A DNA stretch of 64,000 nt from Erigeron canadensis (GCF_010389155.1 NC_057767.1:26857723-26921722), one strand, 5' to 3'; shown: positions 13,501-25,104, numbered from the stretch's first letter. Notes: generated by a model from the sequence alone, not told the origin. Numbers and translations are program-made.

Positions 13501-15300
13501 ATATTTTCAAAATAACCTCAATCACAGAGAACCCGAAAACGGCGATATTTTAAGAATGTTAATATTATTTCACTTAGTTAATTTCCAATCATCTTCCTCA
13601 ACGGCTCAACTAACCTAAATGGATGTATATTAATAATCAGTTTACACAAAAAAAAAAAAAAAAAAACCCACAAATAGTAGCAATTAAAAAACAGTAACAA
13701 TGGCAGAACTTTTGATTCTTCCGTGATTACTTATTGAGGGCACTATTTAAACAACAATTATAAGTATTCAAATATCTATGTATGCTTTAGAATGAAAGAG
13801 ATATCGGGGTTGAGGCACATAAAAAAGTAACGAAGACTGTCAACACATACGATTGAGCAGGATGGATCTTCGTGTCAACTTGTGTCCTTACGGCTATTAA
13901 CATCAGCATCACCACTACAGGAAGCAGAATCTGACCACAGAAGAGAATACAATATGTCACTTTACAGTTCTACTTAATATATAGACATGTCCCAATCCCA
14001 GCCATGAAAAACAGTCTAAGATAAAAAAGCATATTAACTATTCACTCAAGCATCATCAGCTTTTTACTTTGGCATCCAAATGACTTGCCCGAATAATACC
14101 TCACGAATTTTGAAATCAACATTCTTTCAAATTCATAAAATCATATTCATGTTTCCAATAAATCTAAAAGCTAATACCTACCATTATAATCTATCATTGT
14201 TATCAATATCCATACTACGGAATATCATATAAAGCAAAACCCACACCCCTGTTCTAAGATTACATAAAATCAAAACAAAAGTGCCACATTGCTCATTTTC
14301 CCAAACCCATAAATAAAAAAATGTTGCATGAAGCTCTCTCTAACACCACCACCTGCTATCCACCGCTGCCAGAACTTTTTATGAAATATTTAACTTAGAG
14401 TTTTCAAGTAGAGAAACTGCCAAAAACTGTCTGCCACCATATACCGCCGGTATAATTCTAATTATTCTAATTCTAATTAATTAATTAATACGGAAGTTAT
14501 AATAATAATGAGCTTTACTTGCAAATTAAATGCAAATCAGCCGTCTCTATCAAATGGTAGATAACAATAAATGGACACCGAAATAATCTTACAACCAAAG
14601 TCATCTTTTCCTTCTTTTCTTTTTTTATGAGGACACCGTATTTATGCAACAATTTCACCTCTATACAGGACATTTCGTATAACTGATGATCAAAAAAAGA
14701 TCGATATTCTAAAACGGAAAAACTATATCAAAATGTATCAAACTATACACATTTTAGTACTGCATGTCTCGTTCTTCAGAAACTTACCTTTTTTGATGTA
14801 ACAAACTTTCAATTATTAACATTTTCCGATGTTACATCGGAAAAAACTACTCTTTGAAACTCCGTTGTATCGAAAAAGGTAAGTTTTTGAAAAACGATAC
14901 ATACAGTACTGAAACATGTATAGTTCGATACATTTCGATATCGTTTTTCCGTTTCTAGAATATCGAACTTTTTCTGATCATCAGTTAAACCAAAAGTCCT
15001 TTATTAACTCAAATTATCAATAAATTATATGGATGTGTTTGTGTGTGAAATAATGAAAGTGATCAATAATTTAACGCAGAGAATATTATTACTATTATTA
15101 TATTCACTTTTTTTATTATATTTTTAAAAAATATAAAGCAAAATGAAAAAAGGAAAATGATGAAGAAAAAAGAAAACCTCAGAGAGAGTGATGTAAGGAT
15201 GACGAATTTTAAGAAGCCAGTTTTTGCGGAGCATAGTTTTGAGCTGCCTTCCAGAAGAACTGGTATTGCTGCTACTGTTATTCATTTTCTTTTCTTCCAT
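1595..15300 (-). CDS. ABCA1: ABCA1-type full-size ABC transporter (about 40 exons)
   Basis: Complete ortholog of Arabidopsis ABCA1 (At2g41700), the only full-size plant A-subfamily ABC transporter, expected to be a membrane lipid or amphiphile transporter of about 1,880 residues. ATG at 15300-15298, with a second in-frame ATG at 15285. NBD1: Walker [10 protein letters not shown] (exon near 10142-10034), signature [10 protein letters not shown] (8746-8647), Walker [14 protein letters not shown] (8570-8382). NBD2: Walker [10 protein letters not shown] (4785-4652), signature [10 protein letters not shown] (4149-3997) with FLDEPSTG beside it. Membrane segments flank each NBD. Large exons include 12739-12524, 12411-12209, 11378-11146, 7939-7241, 7124-6946, 6717-6507, 5095-4856 and 3519-3220. 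The last exons are 3046-2915, 1811-1751 and 1678-1595 (stop TGA 1597-1595). No frameshift was seen. Intron 1 holds a foldback MITE and the third-last junction borders a TRIM. Substrate is not shown by the sequence. Confidence 0.93.
2463..2909 (+). mobile_element. TRIM (terminal-repeat retrotransposon in miniature), complete
   Basis: Two 148-bp direct terminal repeats, 2463-2610 and 2762-2909, begin TG and end CA and differ by two G-to-A transitions near their 3' ends. After the left LTR is a primer-binding site TGGTATCAGAGC at 2613-2624, complementary to initiator tRNA-Met. Before the right LTR is a purine tract at 2748-2758 (AAAGGGTGGGG). The 151-bp interior has no coding capacity. A perfect 5-bp target duplication GGTAC flanks it at 2458-2462 and 2910-2914. 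Total length is 447 bp. The element lies in an intron of the minus-strand ABCA1 gene, in opposite orientation. Near-identical LTRs imply recent insertion. Replication would depend on proteins from an autonomous LTR element elsewhere. Confidence 0.95.
3185..3207. repeat. (GT)n microsatellite
   Basis: About 11 GT dinucleotides immediately downstream (minus sense) of the ABCA1 exon ending near 3220, inside an intron. Confidence 0.85.
11630..11990. mobile_element. Degenerate hAT-type MITE copy in ABCA1 intron
   Basis: Intron segment beginning with an AGGTGGCAAG-like end and rich in GGGTCGGGTT and TTGACCCAT-type words, the composition shared with the better-preserved copy at 39362-39670. Ends and target duplication are not clear. 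Confidence 0.35.
14667..15000. mobile_element. Foldback MITE in ABCA1 intron 1
   Basis: A near-complete inverted repeat of about 334 bp. The left arm begins AGGACATTTCGTATAACTGA and the right arm (reverse complement) begins AGGACTTTTGGTTTAACTGA. The arms continue matching for roughly 150 bp (shared words GATGATCA, CGATATTCTA, ACGGAAAAAC, AACTTACC). At the centre, 14820-14850, is a second small palindrome TTTTCCGATGT/ACATCGGAAAA. No ORF. No convincing target duplication was found, so the superfamily is not assigned. Confidence 0.8.
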
Positions 15301-15530
15301 TTTTTAGAGCCCTAAAATTAATTAATTGAAATTTGAATTTAGGACTGCATGATGATGATGATGATGAAGATGAGTTTGTGTAAATATTTAGTGAAAGTGT
15401 GTGTGTGAGAGAGAAAAAGTGGTGAGAAGAAAACAAGGGAGTCTGTGTGAGTGTGGAAGGAAAGAAGAAGAAAAAGAAGTTGGAATTTTATTATGTTTTT
15501 TGGAAGGTGGTGTTTACTGACGGAGTAAAG
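15301..15530 (-). promoter_or_regulatory. Probable 5' UTR and proximal promoter of ABCA1-like gene
   Basis: Purine and pyrimidine microsatellites typical of plant 5' leaders occur here: a (GAT)n run at about 15349-15372 on plus and a GA/GT-rich stretch at 15395-15480. The transcription start was not identified. Confidence 0.4.
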
Positions 15531-16440
15531 TCTACGGCTCTACGCAGTATGTAATAATAAAATAAAATTTTAATCACTAATTTATTTTTATTTTTTTTTT
15601 AAGAAAGCAACCGATAAATGATAAACTCTTTATACGGATGGTCTATTCTAGTTCGACTTTGCAATTATAAAGTTTTTGTTCCCTTTGTGTTAGGTGAATA
15701 TAATGTTATTGAAATCCCTCACGACATTTTCATGTAATAAAATTTGAACCTAAAAATTTTACTATATTATGAAAAATTCTCATACTAACACCCCAATGAC
15801 TTCTAAAGTTCTAATCACTAGTTAACAAGCTTTTCTAGTTTGTACATGATTTATAATTGCATGAATTCTTGACCAATCAAGAGATCAGGGTGTTGGCATC
15901 ACATTATTCAACTCCTCGATTACCATTCACTTTTAATCAAACCTCTTATGTCATCTCATTTACCCCAATTCACTTTTTCATTTTTTCATTGGCAGCTCAC
16001 CATTCACCCATCACTCACTATAAGTTTATTTTAATTTAAAACTAGAATTTTAAAAAAATCTAAATAAAACACATACTTCATTAAAAATTAAAAGCTTACA
16101 TTAATAATTAAAATTACAAAACCCAAAAAACATTGTTTAATGTCAATCCAATTGAGAATCGATAAAATATATGACACTGTCTCCATCATTGCAATGGATA
16201 TATTCATAGTGTTCAGGCAACCGGCCAGCCTAGTCGTCTTGAGTTGGTCAGTTTGGTAACCTTCGGGACTGACCACCATCGGCACTGCCTTGCCAATATT
16301 TCCCGTGTTCAAGTGTGGTGGTTAATGTGGAAGCGACATAGGTAAGCCTGACAAGGATTTGATCTTATGTTGAAAATAAGTAACATAATTGGGTTTGAGT
16401 GAAACGACTCAACCCGAAAAAGATAGACCATTTTTTTTTT

Positions 16441-16632
16441 TTTCAGATGAAGAAAATTCACAACCAAGATGAAGTAAATTTATACCCAAGATGAAGTTCA
16501 GATCCAAGATGAAGAAAATCCAGAACCAAGATGAAGACAAATTTCAGAACCAAGATGAATAAAATCCAGAACCAAGATGAAGAAAAATTTCCATAACCAA
16601 GATGAATAAAATTTCAAGAACCAAGATGAATA
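16441..16632. repeat. Tandem array of AACCAAGATGAAnAAA-type units
   Basis: Roughly nine degenerate units of 18-24 bp, each containing CCAAGATGAA, inside the solo LTR near its 3' end (minus sense). Confidence 0.9.
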
Positions 16633-17270
16633 CTTAAAAGACTTGAAATCTTTCACCAATTATTATTGTACTTCAAAAATAGAGTTTAGACACATTAATG
16701 AATCAAACATTCAAAATAAACAAGTAATACACAGAACAATTTTCAAAAGTTTACAATTTATCAAATGTACGTTTCATAACAAAACGGGTCATTTACCCAT
16801 ATTGTCTAACAACCCAAACCTTCATTTTGTTACTAAATTCACCATGACCATGATACAAATCTGGAAGTACACAAATTACACATATTTATCAAGTTCCAAA
16901 TATACCAACTTTTGTACCAAGAGCCATATGCCTATATGAGGTGGGATATCTAAGTGTCTATACCAAAAACACCATACATCCAAGTATGGGCAAACCTTCT
17001 ACCTTTTTCCCAAAAGCAACTTCTATCACTTCAAGCTTTGTGTCCACAACTAGTTCCTTCTTCCGGAACCTCCTATAAGAAAATATGAACAACTAAAATA
17101 TAAGCAAAGGCTTAGTGAATATACTTGCATACATTTATGAACACGAAGGAGGGCAAAGTACAAGGACTATTACATGTAACCTATGACACCGTCATGCCAC
17201 ATTTACATGCTCACCTTGCACACTAAACGCTATACATGGATCCATATAAGCTAAACAATCATAAACAATC

Positions 17271-17360
17271 TCAACTATCAGGATTCTTAGGCCCCGGAGG
17301 TTCTTAGGCATAATAACAAATCAACTATCGGGATTCTTAGGCCCCGGAGGTTCTTAGGCC
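17271..17360. repeat. Two-copy 50-bp direct repeat
   Basis: TCAACTATC followed by GGATTCTTAGGCCCCGGAGG occurs at 17271 and again at 17321 with one mismatch over about 40 bp. It lies inside the solo LTR. Confidence 0.9.
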
Positions 17361-18858
17361 TCATAAACACTATGCCCCAAAATGGGCCTGACGCCAAATC
17401 AATTACCAAACATGGATAAACAAACTTTAACATAATATGGTCAATTGACCCAACGTATACACAAAGGTATGCAAATATACTCACCTCCTCCGCAACTTGG
17501 ACAATGACTTGATAAAAAGATAAAGCACACAACAAGCTTCAACCTATGATCATAACATACAATGTATAAGCTTACATACACAACTTGACTAGCTCAACCT
17601 AGTCATACTCAATCACTAGCCTTTCTAAACCCAAACTCAACCATTTGTCATTGAGTTTCTTTTATTCTCAACAATAACACTAGGTAGTTCAACCTACCAT
17701 TTTCATCAACTTTTTAATAACTAGTAAAAACTCATCTTTTCTCATAAACTAGAATTATCACATTAGCTTATCAATTTCTTAGCCAAACTCAATACATAAC
17801 TCAATGACAAACTAAGTTATCTAAGGAATTGGGGAAAAATCATTCATAAATCAATTTCTAGCAAAACCCCCAAATTTGGGTTACTCCAAGAACCTTAATT
17901 TCAAAAGAAAGATGAAAACTAAGTTAGGGGAAATCAATACCTCAACAATAATAAGCTAATTCAAGATTTTAATTTGGAAATTCTTCTTCCCCTCTTTTCT
18001 CTTTGAAATTCGGCCACCACCACCTTCCACCACAAACCCTAACTTTTCAATTTCTTATATAATTGGAGATGATTAATGGTATTGTTCTTGAATGAATTAC
18101 TAGGAAATGTTTGATTGCATGGAAGAGTTAGGATTGATCTTTGAAAAATGATAAGAGAAGGTTTGAGAAGAAGAGGATTGAGTGAGTGGAAGCATGACTC
18201 ACAAGGAAGAGAGTTGGCTGGCACAACATGGGCTTGCCACGCCCCTGACTAAAATTTGTGGGTATTTTACCCGCTATCCGCTAAAGTTTCAACTAAATTA
18301 ACCCCATAACCAAAATAAAATACTAGAAAATTAATTTAATGTCAAAACTATAAAAGGGGTTAATTTCTTTTACCTTAAAATATTTGGGGTGTTACATTGA
18401 GGATGTTAGGATGGCACCCCAAAGCTTGAAGTTGTTTGATTTTGGCCATGTAAGTCGGCCTCTTGTTCCTTATGATGTGAATAACAACCACAACCTCCGA
18501 TCTATGTGTATAGATGAATATGTGTGTATGTAGATATAGATGAATATGTGTGTATGTAGTATAGATGATTAAGTGAAAGACATGTGTGAATTTTAGCTAA
18601 ATGGATGTATACATATAAAATTTATACATAACTCAAGACTAAAACTGCCACTTATAAAATTTGTTATATTTAACAAAACAAAAAAAGTAGTCGTTGGAGG
18701 GGGATTAGGCCTCCAACGGTCGTGTATCCCTCACTTAACACGTACGGGTTTCAACCCCTTATTTCCACATCACGACAGGTGAAAGAGGATCGGTAGCGGT
18801 GTGGCGTAACACCAACCATTCGCCTACCACCCACATATGATGCCAACACTCTCACTTA

Positions 18859-20639
18859 AATAACAGTGATGTACAAATTAAAATATATTTGTAGATAAAT
18901 ACATATCAACATAAAAGTTTATGATAAAATCATATAGTCACTATATACGCGGAAAATTATCTAATAATACGGAGCTGATAGAATAAGTTTTTTCATTAAT
19001 AGTTCGTTTTTATATATATTATATATTATATAATACAAATTCATGTATGAAAAAAAGTTGTGTAATTTCAAGATAAACAAATTAGCTTAAATTTACATGT
19101 AATCAGTACTAGAATAAAAAAAACTAAAGTTCAAAATAATTAAGGCTCTAGCATACTAGCATCTTGCAGTTTGGAGTTTCCCCCTATTCTTTTCCCTCAC
19201 TAGTCGGTTTCTTTATTCTTTTTTCGTTTTTATTATTAAATTGAGAACAATTATATTTTTTGGGTTTTCTATTGTTTGATGGCTTTTTTAAGTTCTTGCA
19301 ACAGAAAATCTAGTACTCAAGACTCAAGAGTATTAAAATGGAAGCTAATACATCCTCATCATGATCTTTTTCAGCAAAACATTCAATAGCTGGTTATTAA
19401 AATCTAGAAACAAAGCTACACTTGTACGTAGATTGTCAAGATGATTGAAAAATAAAACGTTTCATCTTACATATTTTCAGATCAAGTGAGGCAAACTCAT
19501 TGATGCAATATTGGGTTACCAGGGCGGACGTGATCATTTTAAATATATTTGCCCATTTGAGTTCTTTTGTATCAAACAAAAATTTTCTAATCATTGCAAC
19601 TAATGTATATTTAAAAGGTTAAATAGGTGGTCTTTTTTGGTATCAAACAAAAATATTTTAATTATTGCAACTATATAAGTAGCTGCATCTGCTGATGTTC
19701 ACATTGCACAATATTATTTTGCCCTAATGTGCTTATATGTTTCCTGGTTTGATAATGAATTCTGTTTTTAGGTCTTTAACTTTTGTGAGCTTTTGGTGTT
19801 TCAACTTGTCCGATTGCATTCAGGTTCAATGGTCATGGTTCGTAATTAAACACTCACGTGGATTGAGGAATCGTGATTATAGATGTGAGCTATCCATGTA
19901 GGGATGAGCAAAAATCCAAAAATTCCAATACTGAACCGATACTTGTACCGATTGATATCAACAAAACATAAATCTGAAAAAGCCATTAAAGTGTAAAAGC
20001 AATTCGGGTTTCTAGTTGAAATACATACAAGAGCTCAAAACAGAGCGAATTGGCTTCGAGTTACCAGAAACTGTAGAATTCTTTTCTTGGTTCGCATTGT
20101 GTTAATACATCTGATCAAATGTTGGCTAAAATTTTAGGTCATGTATGTGGTTTCAAAACATAATGTAGATAGATTGATGACTTTCTTTGAGCTATTTGAG
20201 ATTGTTTTTATTAATTTTTAGCGCTCCTAAAGATTTACAAGTTATCCTAGCAATGAAATTGAATCTAGGTGAAACTCAAGCCTACATTAAGGCTCGCTGA
20301 GAATTCAAGCTTTCCCCTACGAGTTTGGCTGTTTCAGTTGAAAGACTTCCAAACAGATTCGAAAAACTTTGGACATTTTCCCTTTACTTCATATCGCTGT
20401 GTACTCTTTATAAATACAACTTCTATGGTAATAACAGATTTACTATTAAACATCTACTTACACATATATATATTTCCACAACTTTCTCTGTAACAAAACT
20501 TACCTAACACAGCAAGTGCGTATCATGACATTTTCCTGTCCTAAGGCTGTATGGGACTGTCATTCTCGGCTATCTGGATATCACATAAATGCAGTTTTCC
20601 CAAGATAAATTGGACAAACAACACACCTCTTAGTTTTGA
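18859..20639. other. Intergenic region between Harbinger element and AP2 gene; no gene seen
   Basis: AT-rich sequence with one local imperfect duplication: a block with TATCAAACAAAAAT and ATTGCAACTA at about 19568-19605 and again at 19640-19676. The last few hundred bases are probably the 3' UTR of the minus-strand AP2 gene. Short open frames here have no recognisable product. Confidence 0.5.
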
Positions 20640-23600
20640 TCATGGAGGTAGCAAGTCTTCTTGTTGGAAGAAACAATAATCTGAAGTACTCTCTGTCTTT
20701 GTTGCCTGATAAACATTCAATATTAAAAGAGTTAGTTTGCTTTAACAAGTTATGAGGTAGAAAGGAAACACCCTTTATATTTTATATACGTATCAGATGG
20801 CAATATTTATACTAGAACACTGAAAAACCTAATTCGCCATAGATGGGTGGTGTTGTCATATTCATTCAAGAAGGATCATAAACTAAAATATAAGTACATC
20901 TCACGTCTTAAAGATACCAGAGGAAGGTCATATGAAGTCTATATAGCTGTATGTACATAGATGTTTAGCTAAAAGGGAAATGGGTTGAAAGTCACCCAAA
21001 GTAAAAAAAAAAGAACAAAGTAACACCCCATTCTGTCTTCCACGGGTTTTGGGTCCCAATACCACGACAGTGTATGAGGGAGGTTGAGATGTAAATGGTG
21101 AAGAGAGATTGCTTTCAGGTTCTAAGATAGAAAAGGACCTCCGGCCTTGCAAGGCATGAGGATAGAACCCTTGACCTCCGTCTCCAGAGGCAAGAGTGTT
21201 AACCACTTGATCCAACCTTGCAAGTCACCCAAAGTGTTAATAAAATATCTCAATAAATGAAAAAGAAAAGAAAGTTTTCAAATGTCAATCCGATCTACTC
21301 GACCTGTTCTGCACATACTAAAAATGGCCCATTTTAAAGCAAACTTCATTATCACCCGTTACTAAACCCCCTGCCATGCTTATCTTGCCACCCTCATAAA
21401 AAACGATCAAAGCCCAGCATTCATTCCATACTTACAACATGAAACAGAACAGGCACATATATACATTTCCAATCCAAAGGTACTAACCTCCATGGGCTGT
21501 GAAGATCTGGTGCGGAGAGAAGGGACAAGGGATGACCAAAGAATCGGGTCTGTCAATGGGTCAATAGTATTGTAGTTGGTCAGAAGTGGTGCCGACAAAA
21601 AAGGAGCCAAGGGGTATGTATTTCTCTGAAGAGGGACTCCTCCACTTTCCAACCCTTGTGAAGCTTCAAATCCTTCACTTGCCTCAACCGGACTTGATTT
21701 TTCTACTGTCTTACCATAATCCATTCTGTTGATGTTATTTTTGTTTTCATTTTCATCATTCTCGATGTCTTTTTCTTCCTTCTTAGACGCTTTCTCTTGT
21801 AAGCTTTTGTAGGCTGCAGATCGTGATAATATACTCATGGCAGATACTGATGACCTTTTGTGTTGTTGTCCTTCAGGGGACACACCCAAACGAGGTAGTT
21901 GATAGGGCTCGGTGGATTGAGTTACCCACTCTGGCGTTTTAAGGTCACTTCCAATGTCCTCGGAACTACCTTGGTTCGTGTCCTCTGATGATTTCGCATG
22001 AGATTCGGATTGACGGAGCTTGTTGGGTCCCCACCACTTTATGTAAGGTGTAAGATCAATTTTCCTATCCATACAAAATCCACTCACATATTCGCTCTCA
22101 ATAGTTGCATCATCACCTGCAGTGTAGTAAGTTCGATGAACAAGTACTTTAGAAATGGACCCTTAGGGCTGAGGTGGCCAATGGATAGGGGTAGTTCATG
22201 GGTCAAACAGAATCTTTGACAGGTCGAATAGGGTAGACCTGAAACATCTTTTCTCCATAAATCAGAGAACATAATTATATTATATTCCAATAATATTCTA
22301 AATGTTTTAACTAGTTGATTTAGCAGGTTTTATGCAGTGACGTTCGACCCATTTAAACACAATAAAAATTATATTTAATAATGTTCTCAAAATTTTAATA
22401 AAACGACTTACGAGGTTATATGCCTTCAAAAAAATCTAGGTGACTATGAACCCGTTAGACTCATCTAACTCATTTTCTTTATAACCATTTTTAACCCTTT
22501 CGACCATTCGAGATGAAACCTTAATCAACTAGTCATAACTCATAAAAAAATAGGGTCCAATTTACTGTTTTATGGTCTACTCACGAAAAGTTAAGTATAT
22601 TTAGTTATTTGAGCCTAGAATTACTTGAAATCTATATACTTGTTAATTATATCTTACCATGCTGTGTGCTACTTTGGTAATCAGCTCCAGAAATACGTCC
22701 CAACGGTGAGTCCCATCTGGTACTGATTTATAGGACAACGAAATACGAAAAATATTATAGACAATACAGAACATTAATTATGGGATGGTAGCAATTGATT
22801 GGCAAATCTACACTGTTTGTAATCATAATTAGCAGGTACTGATTATGATTCACAATAAAGAACTATGTCAACAACCCTCGAGGATATACCAATACTTATT
22901 GCTTTGTTGAGAAGACATTCTGAATGGTTAGTTCTCTAGGTATAATGAGCACATACCTGGAAACTCCACGACATTTAGAGGTTCCCCTTGAAAAGCCACT
23001 ACCTTTTCTGCAGAGTTCATGTAGGAAATCAGGGTAAGAGATCAGGCAGAGAACATTTTGCACATGCATGTATTAGTTGCATTGGATACCTTCGGAGTGA
23101 TGCAAGATAGTCCTCTCTTGATAAATTTTGCATTTCTTCAAGGTCTCTTGTGTAGTCTGTGACCTGAGAATAAATGTATATTTAGTGCGAGGAGATAGTG
23201 ACAAACCACCACAAATATATGACATTAAAATTTCAATACCCTGAAGTAACATATGGAATCAAGATATATTTCGTGAGTTAAAGTAGGAAGTTTATTAAAC
23301 TTTTTATTCTATAGCTCAATAACACAGCACCTAAGAAGTCGGTACAAAGCTCTGGCACCATATGTGAAATTTCATATGAAAAGTTCTAACCGGGAAATTA
23401 ATGAGTGTCCCAGGACCCCAATACTTTAAGGCAGCAAGATCATATGCTCTAGCAGCAGCTTCCTCATCATCATATGCACCTAAAGACATAAATTTAAGTG
23501 AAAGTAGACATTTTTTATTCAAAGAATTAGGTCCAAAGAATATAGCGAAGTAAGATCCATACCTAGGTAAACTGTTGAAATAGATGCCAACAACGGTGCG

Positions 23601-25095
23601 CATAACCCATAAATAAGAGAATAGGAATTATGTTAGGAGCTGTAACACTTTATTTGTGCATTGGATAAGGAGAAAAATATTTTTTTTTATCACACGTTAG
23701 CAAAGGAACAGACAAACACAACTATACAAACAAACAAAGATAGGAATAGACCTTGCTTGCCCTTCTTATTCTGATTTTGATTCCAAGTACTTTTATCCCA
23801 TAGATGTGCTTCATAACGACCAGTCCATCTATGCCTAGTATCATTCAATAATGTTAGCAACACATGAATCAGAACTCTGAAAAAGAGAACTTATGTATAA
23901 AATTTTGGCAGGGCCAGATGTGGCTGTAGCAGAAATGAATAGATAGGCTATAGTAACTAGCACAACAAAAAGAGTAGAATACGGTTGTTTTATTATTTTC
24001 TTCAAATTATAAAAAAGATGAGTTGCTTTATTTGATCATTGACATTGAGGTCCTGCTAATGGGATGAGACGCCGGGGCAATACTGCATGTGATGATTTAA
24101 TTGTCTGCGGCGTAGGCCTTCAAATGAGCCAGGTAAAACAGAACTAGGTTATTAGAATATATATTCCCGTCCGTTAGGAGTAACAGGGGTAGATTCTGAT
24201 AAAAGATTTAAATCATTGATAAACTTTACATGTGTTAGCATTAGATAGCGGTGTGTGTAAGGATACTATACTGATCTCCAAGGTTATGATGGTTGGATCC
24301 ACACAATCTTACAATTTATCTTGGTTTTACTTTTGGCTTACCCCAAATACTTAAAATGTCAATGATTTAGAAATAGTGATTCACATTTGGTTTCACATCT
24401 ATTCATTCATTGAAGAGTAGTTCACTCTATGTATTCATAACTTGTCTACACTCATTAAAACATTTTCTATACCTAGACAAATTACAACATACCATCCCAA
24501 CACCTATCAAGCTTCTACCAAAAAAAAGCCCCATTAAATTACGGACGCAAATGAGTCAAGCTTTTATCAAGCACTTCGAGATTAAATTCATTTCGATCTC
24601 CATCAATCCAAACTTTTTCATATTCAAATTCAACATCAAGCTTTTCAAACCCTAGATTAAGGTGTTTAAACTAGTAGGAACTATTAAATCCGAGCTCGAG
24701 ATTCTCCTAAATTAACAAGCATTTACACAAACTTAATCCATACAATTCAACAATCTAAAACTATACATATAGAACCTAATACAAACCTACATATATATAT
24801 ACACAATATATATATATATATACCTAGTAACGCCGCGATAAATGGAGCTACGTTTTCCGGCAGCACAAGGAGGCATTTTACTAATCCGTTCTTTAGCAGT
24901 ACAACCTCTACTATCCTTTTTCAATTTCTTCATTCCTTTATACTTTACCATCAACTGCTGCTGCTGATAACTATTCATCTTACCTACCGGCGCCGTCGCC
25001 GTCGCCGCCGTGGCAGTCATCGCCGCCGCCGCATCGGAAGTCTCGCCGCTTCCTTCCGATTTCATAACCGGATCAGAACTCGAAGCAGTCGCCAT
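20640..25095 (-). CDS. AP2-family transcription factor, At2g41710-like (WRI-related group)
   Basis: Nuclear DNA-binding protein. Exons (minus): 25095-24824, 23834-23752, micro-exon 23571-23563, about 23482-23393, 23163-23090, about 23022-22963, about 22725-22660, about 22121-21488 and 20705-20640 (stop TGA 20642-20640). The N-terminus is Ala/Thr-rich with a Gln run, then [14 protein letters not shown], a hallmark of this subgroup. A complete AP2 domain follows: [19 protein letters not shown], the VYLG turn and [20 protein letters not shown], then the linker [17 protein letters not shown]. The second AP2 repeat stops soon after this linker, unlike WRI1, which has two complete repeats; the same truncation is known for At2g41710. 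The C-terminal half includes [10 protein letters not shown] and APLLTNYNT. The start is chosen at 25095, the first Met of the open exon. A telo-box abuts the ATG. Target genes are not known from sequence. Confidence 0.92.
21003..21221 (-). mobile_element. Au-type tRNA-derived SINE in the last intron of the AP2 gene
   Basis: A perfect 14-bp target duplication AAGTCACCCAAAGT flanks a 219-bp body (20989-21002 and 21222-21235). On minus, the tRNA-like head has an A-box-like AAGTGGTTAACACTCTTGCC and a B-box-like GGTCAAGGGTTCTATCC. The body (GGAGGTCCTTTTCTA, CAACCTCCCTCATACA, GGTATTGGGACCCAAAACC) matches the SINE at 48849-49102. The 3' end is T-rich. Confidence 0.92.
22150..22520. mobile_element. 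Degenerate hAT-type MITE copy in AP2 intron
   Basis: Contains GAGGTGGCCAATGGATAG and GACCCATTTAAACAC-like words of the family represented at 39362-39670. Ends are unclear. Confidence 0.35.
23563..23571 (-). other. 9-nt micro-exon of the AP2 gene (VYL)
   Basis: Minus sequence AG|TTTACCTAG|GTATGG. With the G that ends the previous exon (23752) and the GT that opens the next, it reads V-Y-L-G and restores the AP2 domain frame. A 9-nt VYL micro-exon is a known conserved feature of the AP2/WRI1 gene group. Confidence 0.93.
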
Positions 25096-25104
25096 TTAGG
25101 GTTT
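25096..25104 (-). promoter_or_regulatory. Telo-box AAACCCTAA directly upstream of the AP2 start codon
   Basis: Minus strand reads AAACCCTAA immediately followed by ATG. Telo-boxes are frequent in 5' leaders of plant genes active in growing tissue. Functional relevance here is inferred. Confidence 0.45.

Larger units (their letters stand above)
16401..18396 (-). mobile_element. Solo LTR of a Ty3-type retrotransposon (1,996 bp)
   Basis: On the minus strand it starts TGTAACACCCCAAATA and ends GGGTTGAGTCGTTTCA, the TG...CA ends of an LTR. A perfect 5-bp duplication TTGAG flanks it at 16396-16400 and 18397-18401. There is no primer-binding site, internal domain or second LTR, so it is a solo LTR left by recombination. 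Start and end wording resemble Ty3/gypsy chromovirus LTRs common in Asteraceae; that assignment is from memory. It contains a tandem array (16441-16630) and a 50-bp duplication (17271-17360). Confidence 0.85.
16110..18475 (-). pseudogene. Decayed Harbinger cargo ORF, split by solo LTR
   Basis: Read on minus, the segment after the LTR (about 16395 down to 16110) matches the 37-kb cargo ORF at several blocks: ACCACCAC.CTTGA.CACGG, then CAAGGCAGTG.CGATGGTG, then CATTGCAATGATGGAGACAG aligned with CATCGTAACGACGGCGATAG. A possible start ATGGCCAAAATC lies at about 18450 on the other side of the LTR. Where the 37-kb copy has TAG, this copy reads TATTGGCAAGGC, so the two copies carry different disabling changes. 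Function unknown. Confidence 0.5.
15887..18855 (-). mobile_element. Non-autonomous PIF/Harbinger element, interrupted by a solo LTR
   Basis: Ends are inverted repeats: left AGGGTGTTGGCATCACAT (15887 on), right (reverse complement) AGAGTGTTGGCATCATAT, matching at 16 of 18. Subterminal sequence (about 15905-16015) resembles the corresponding end of the element at 37113-38185, including TTTTAATCAAACC and GGCAGCTCACCATTCAC-like words. Without the inserted LTR (16401-18396 plus one 5-bp duplication) the element is about 970 bp. In minus orientation it carries a decayed ORF homologous to that in the 37-kb element. TTA follows the right end at 18856-18858, as expected for Harbinger; the left copy of the duplication is not obvious. 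Confidence 0.65.
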
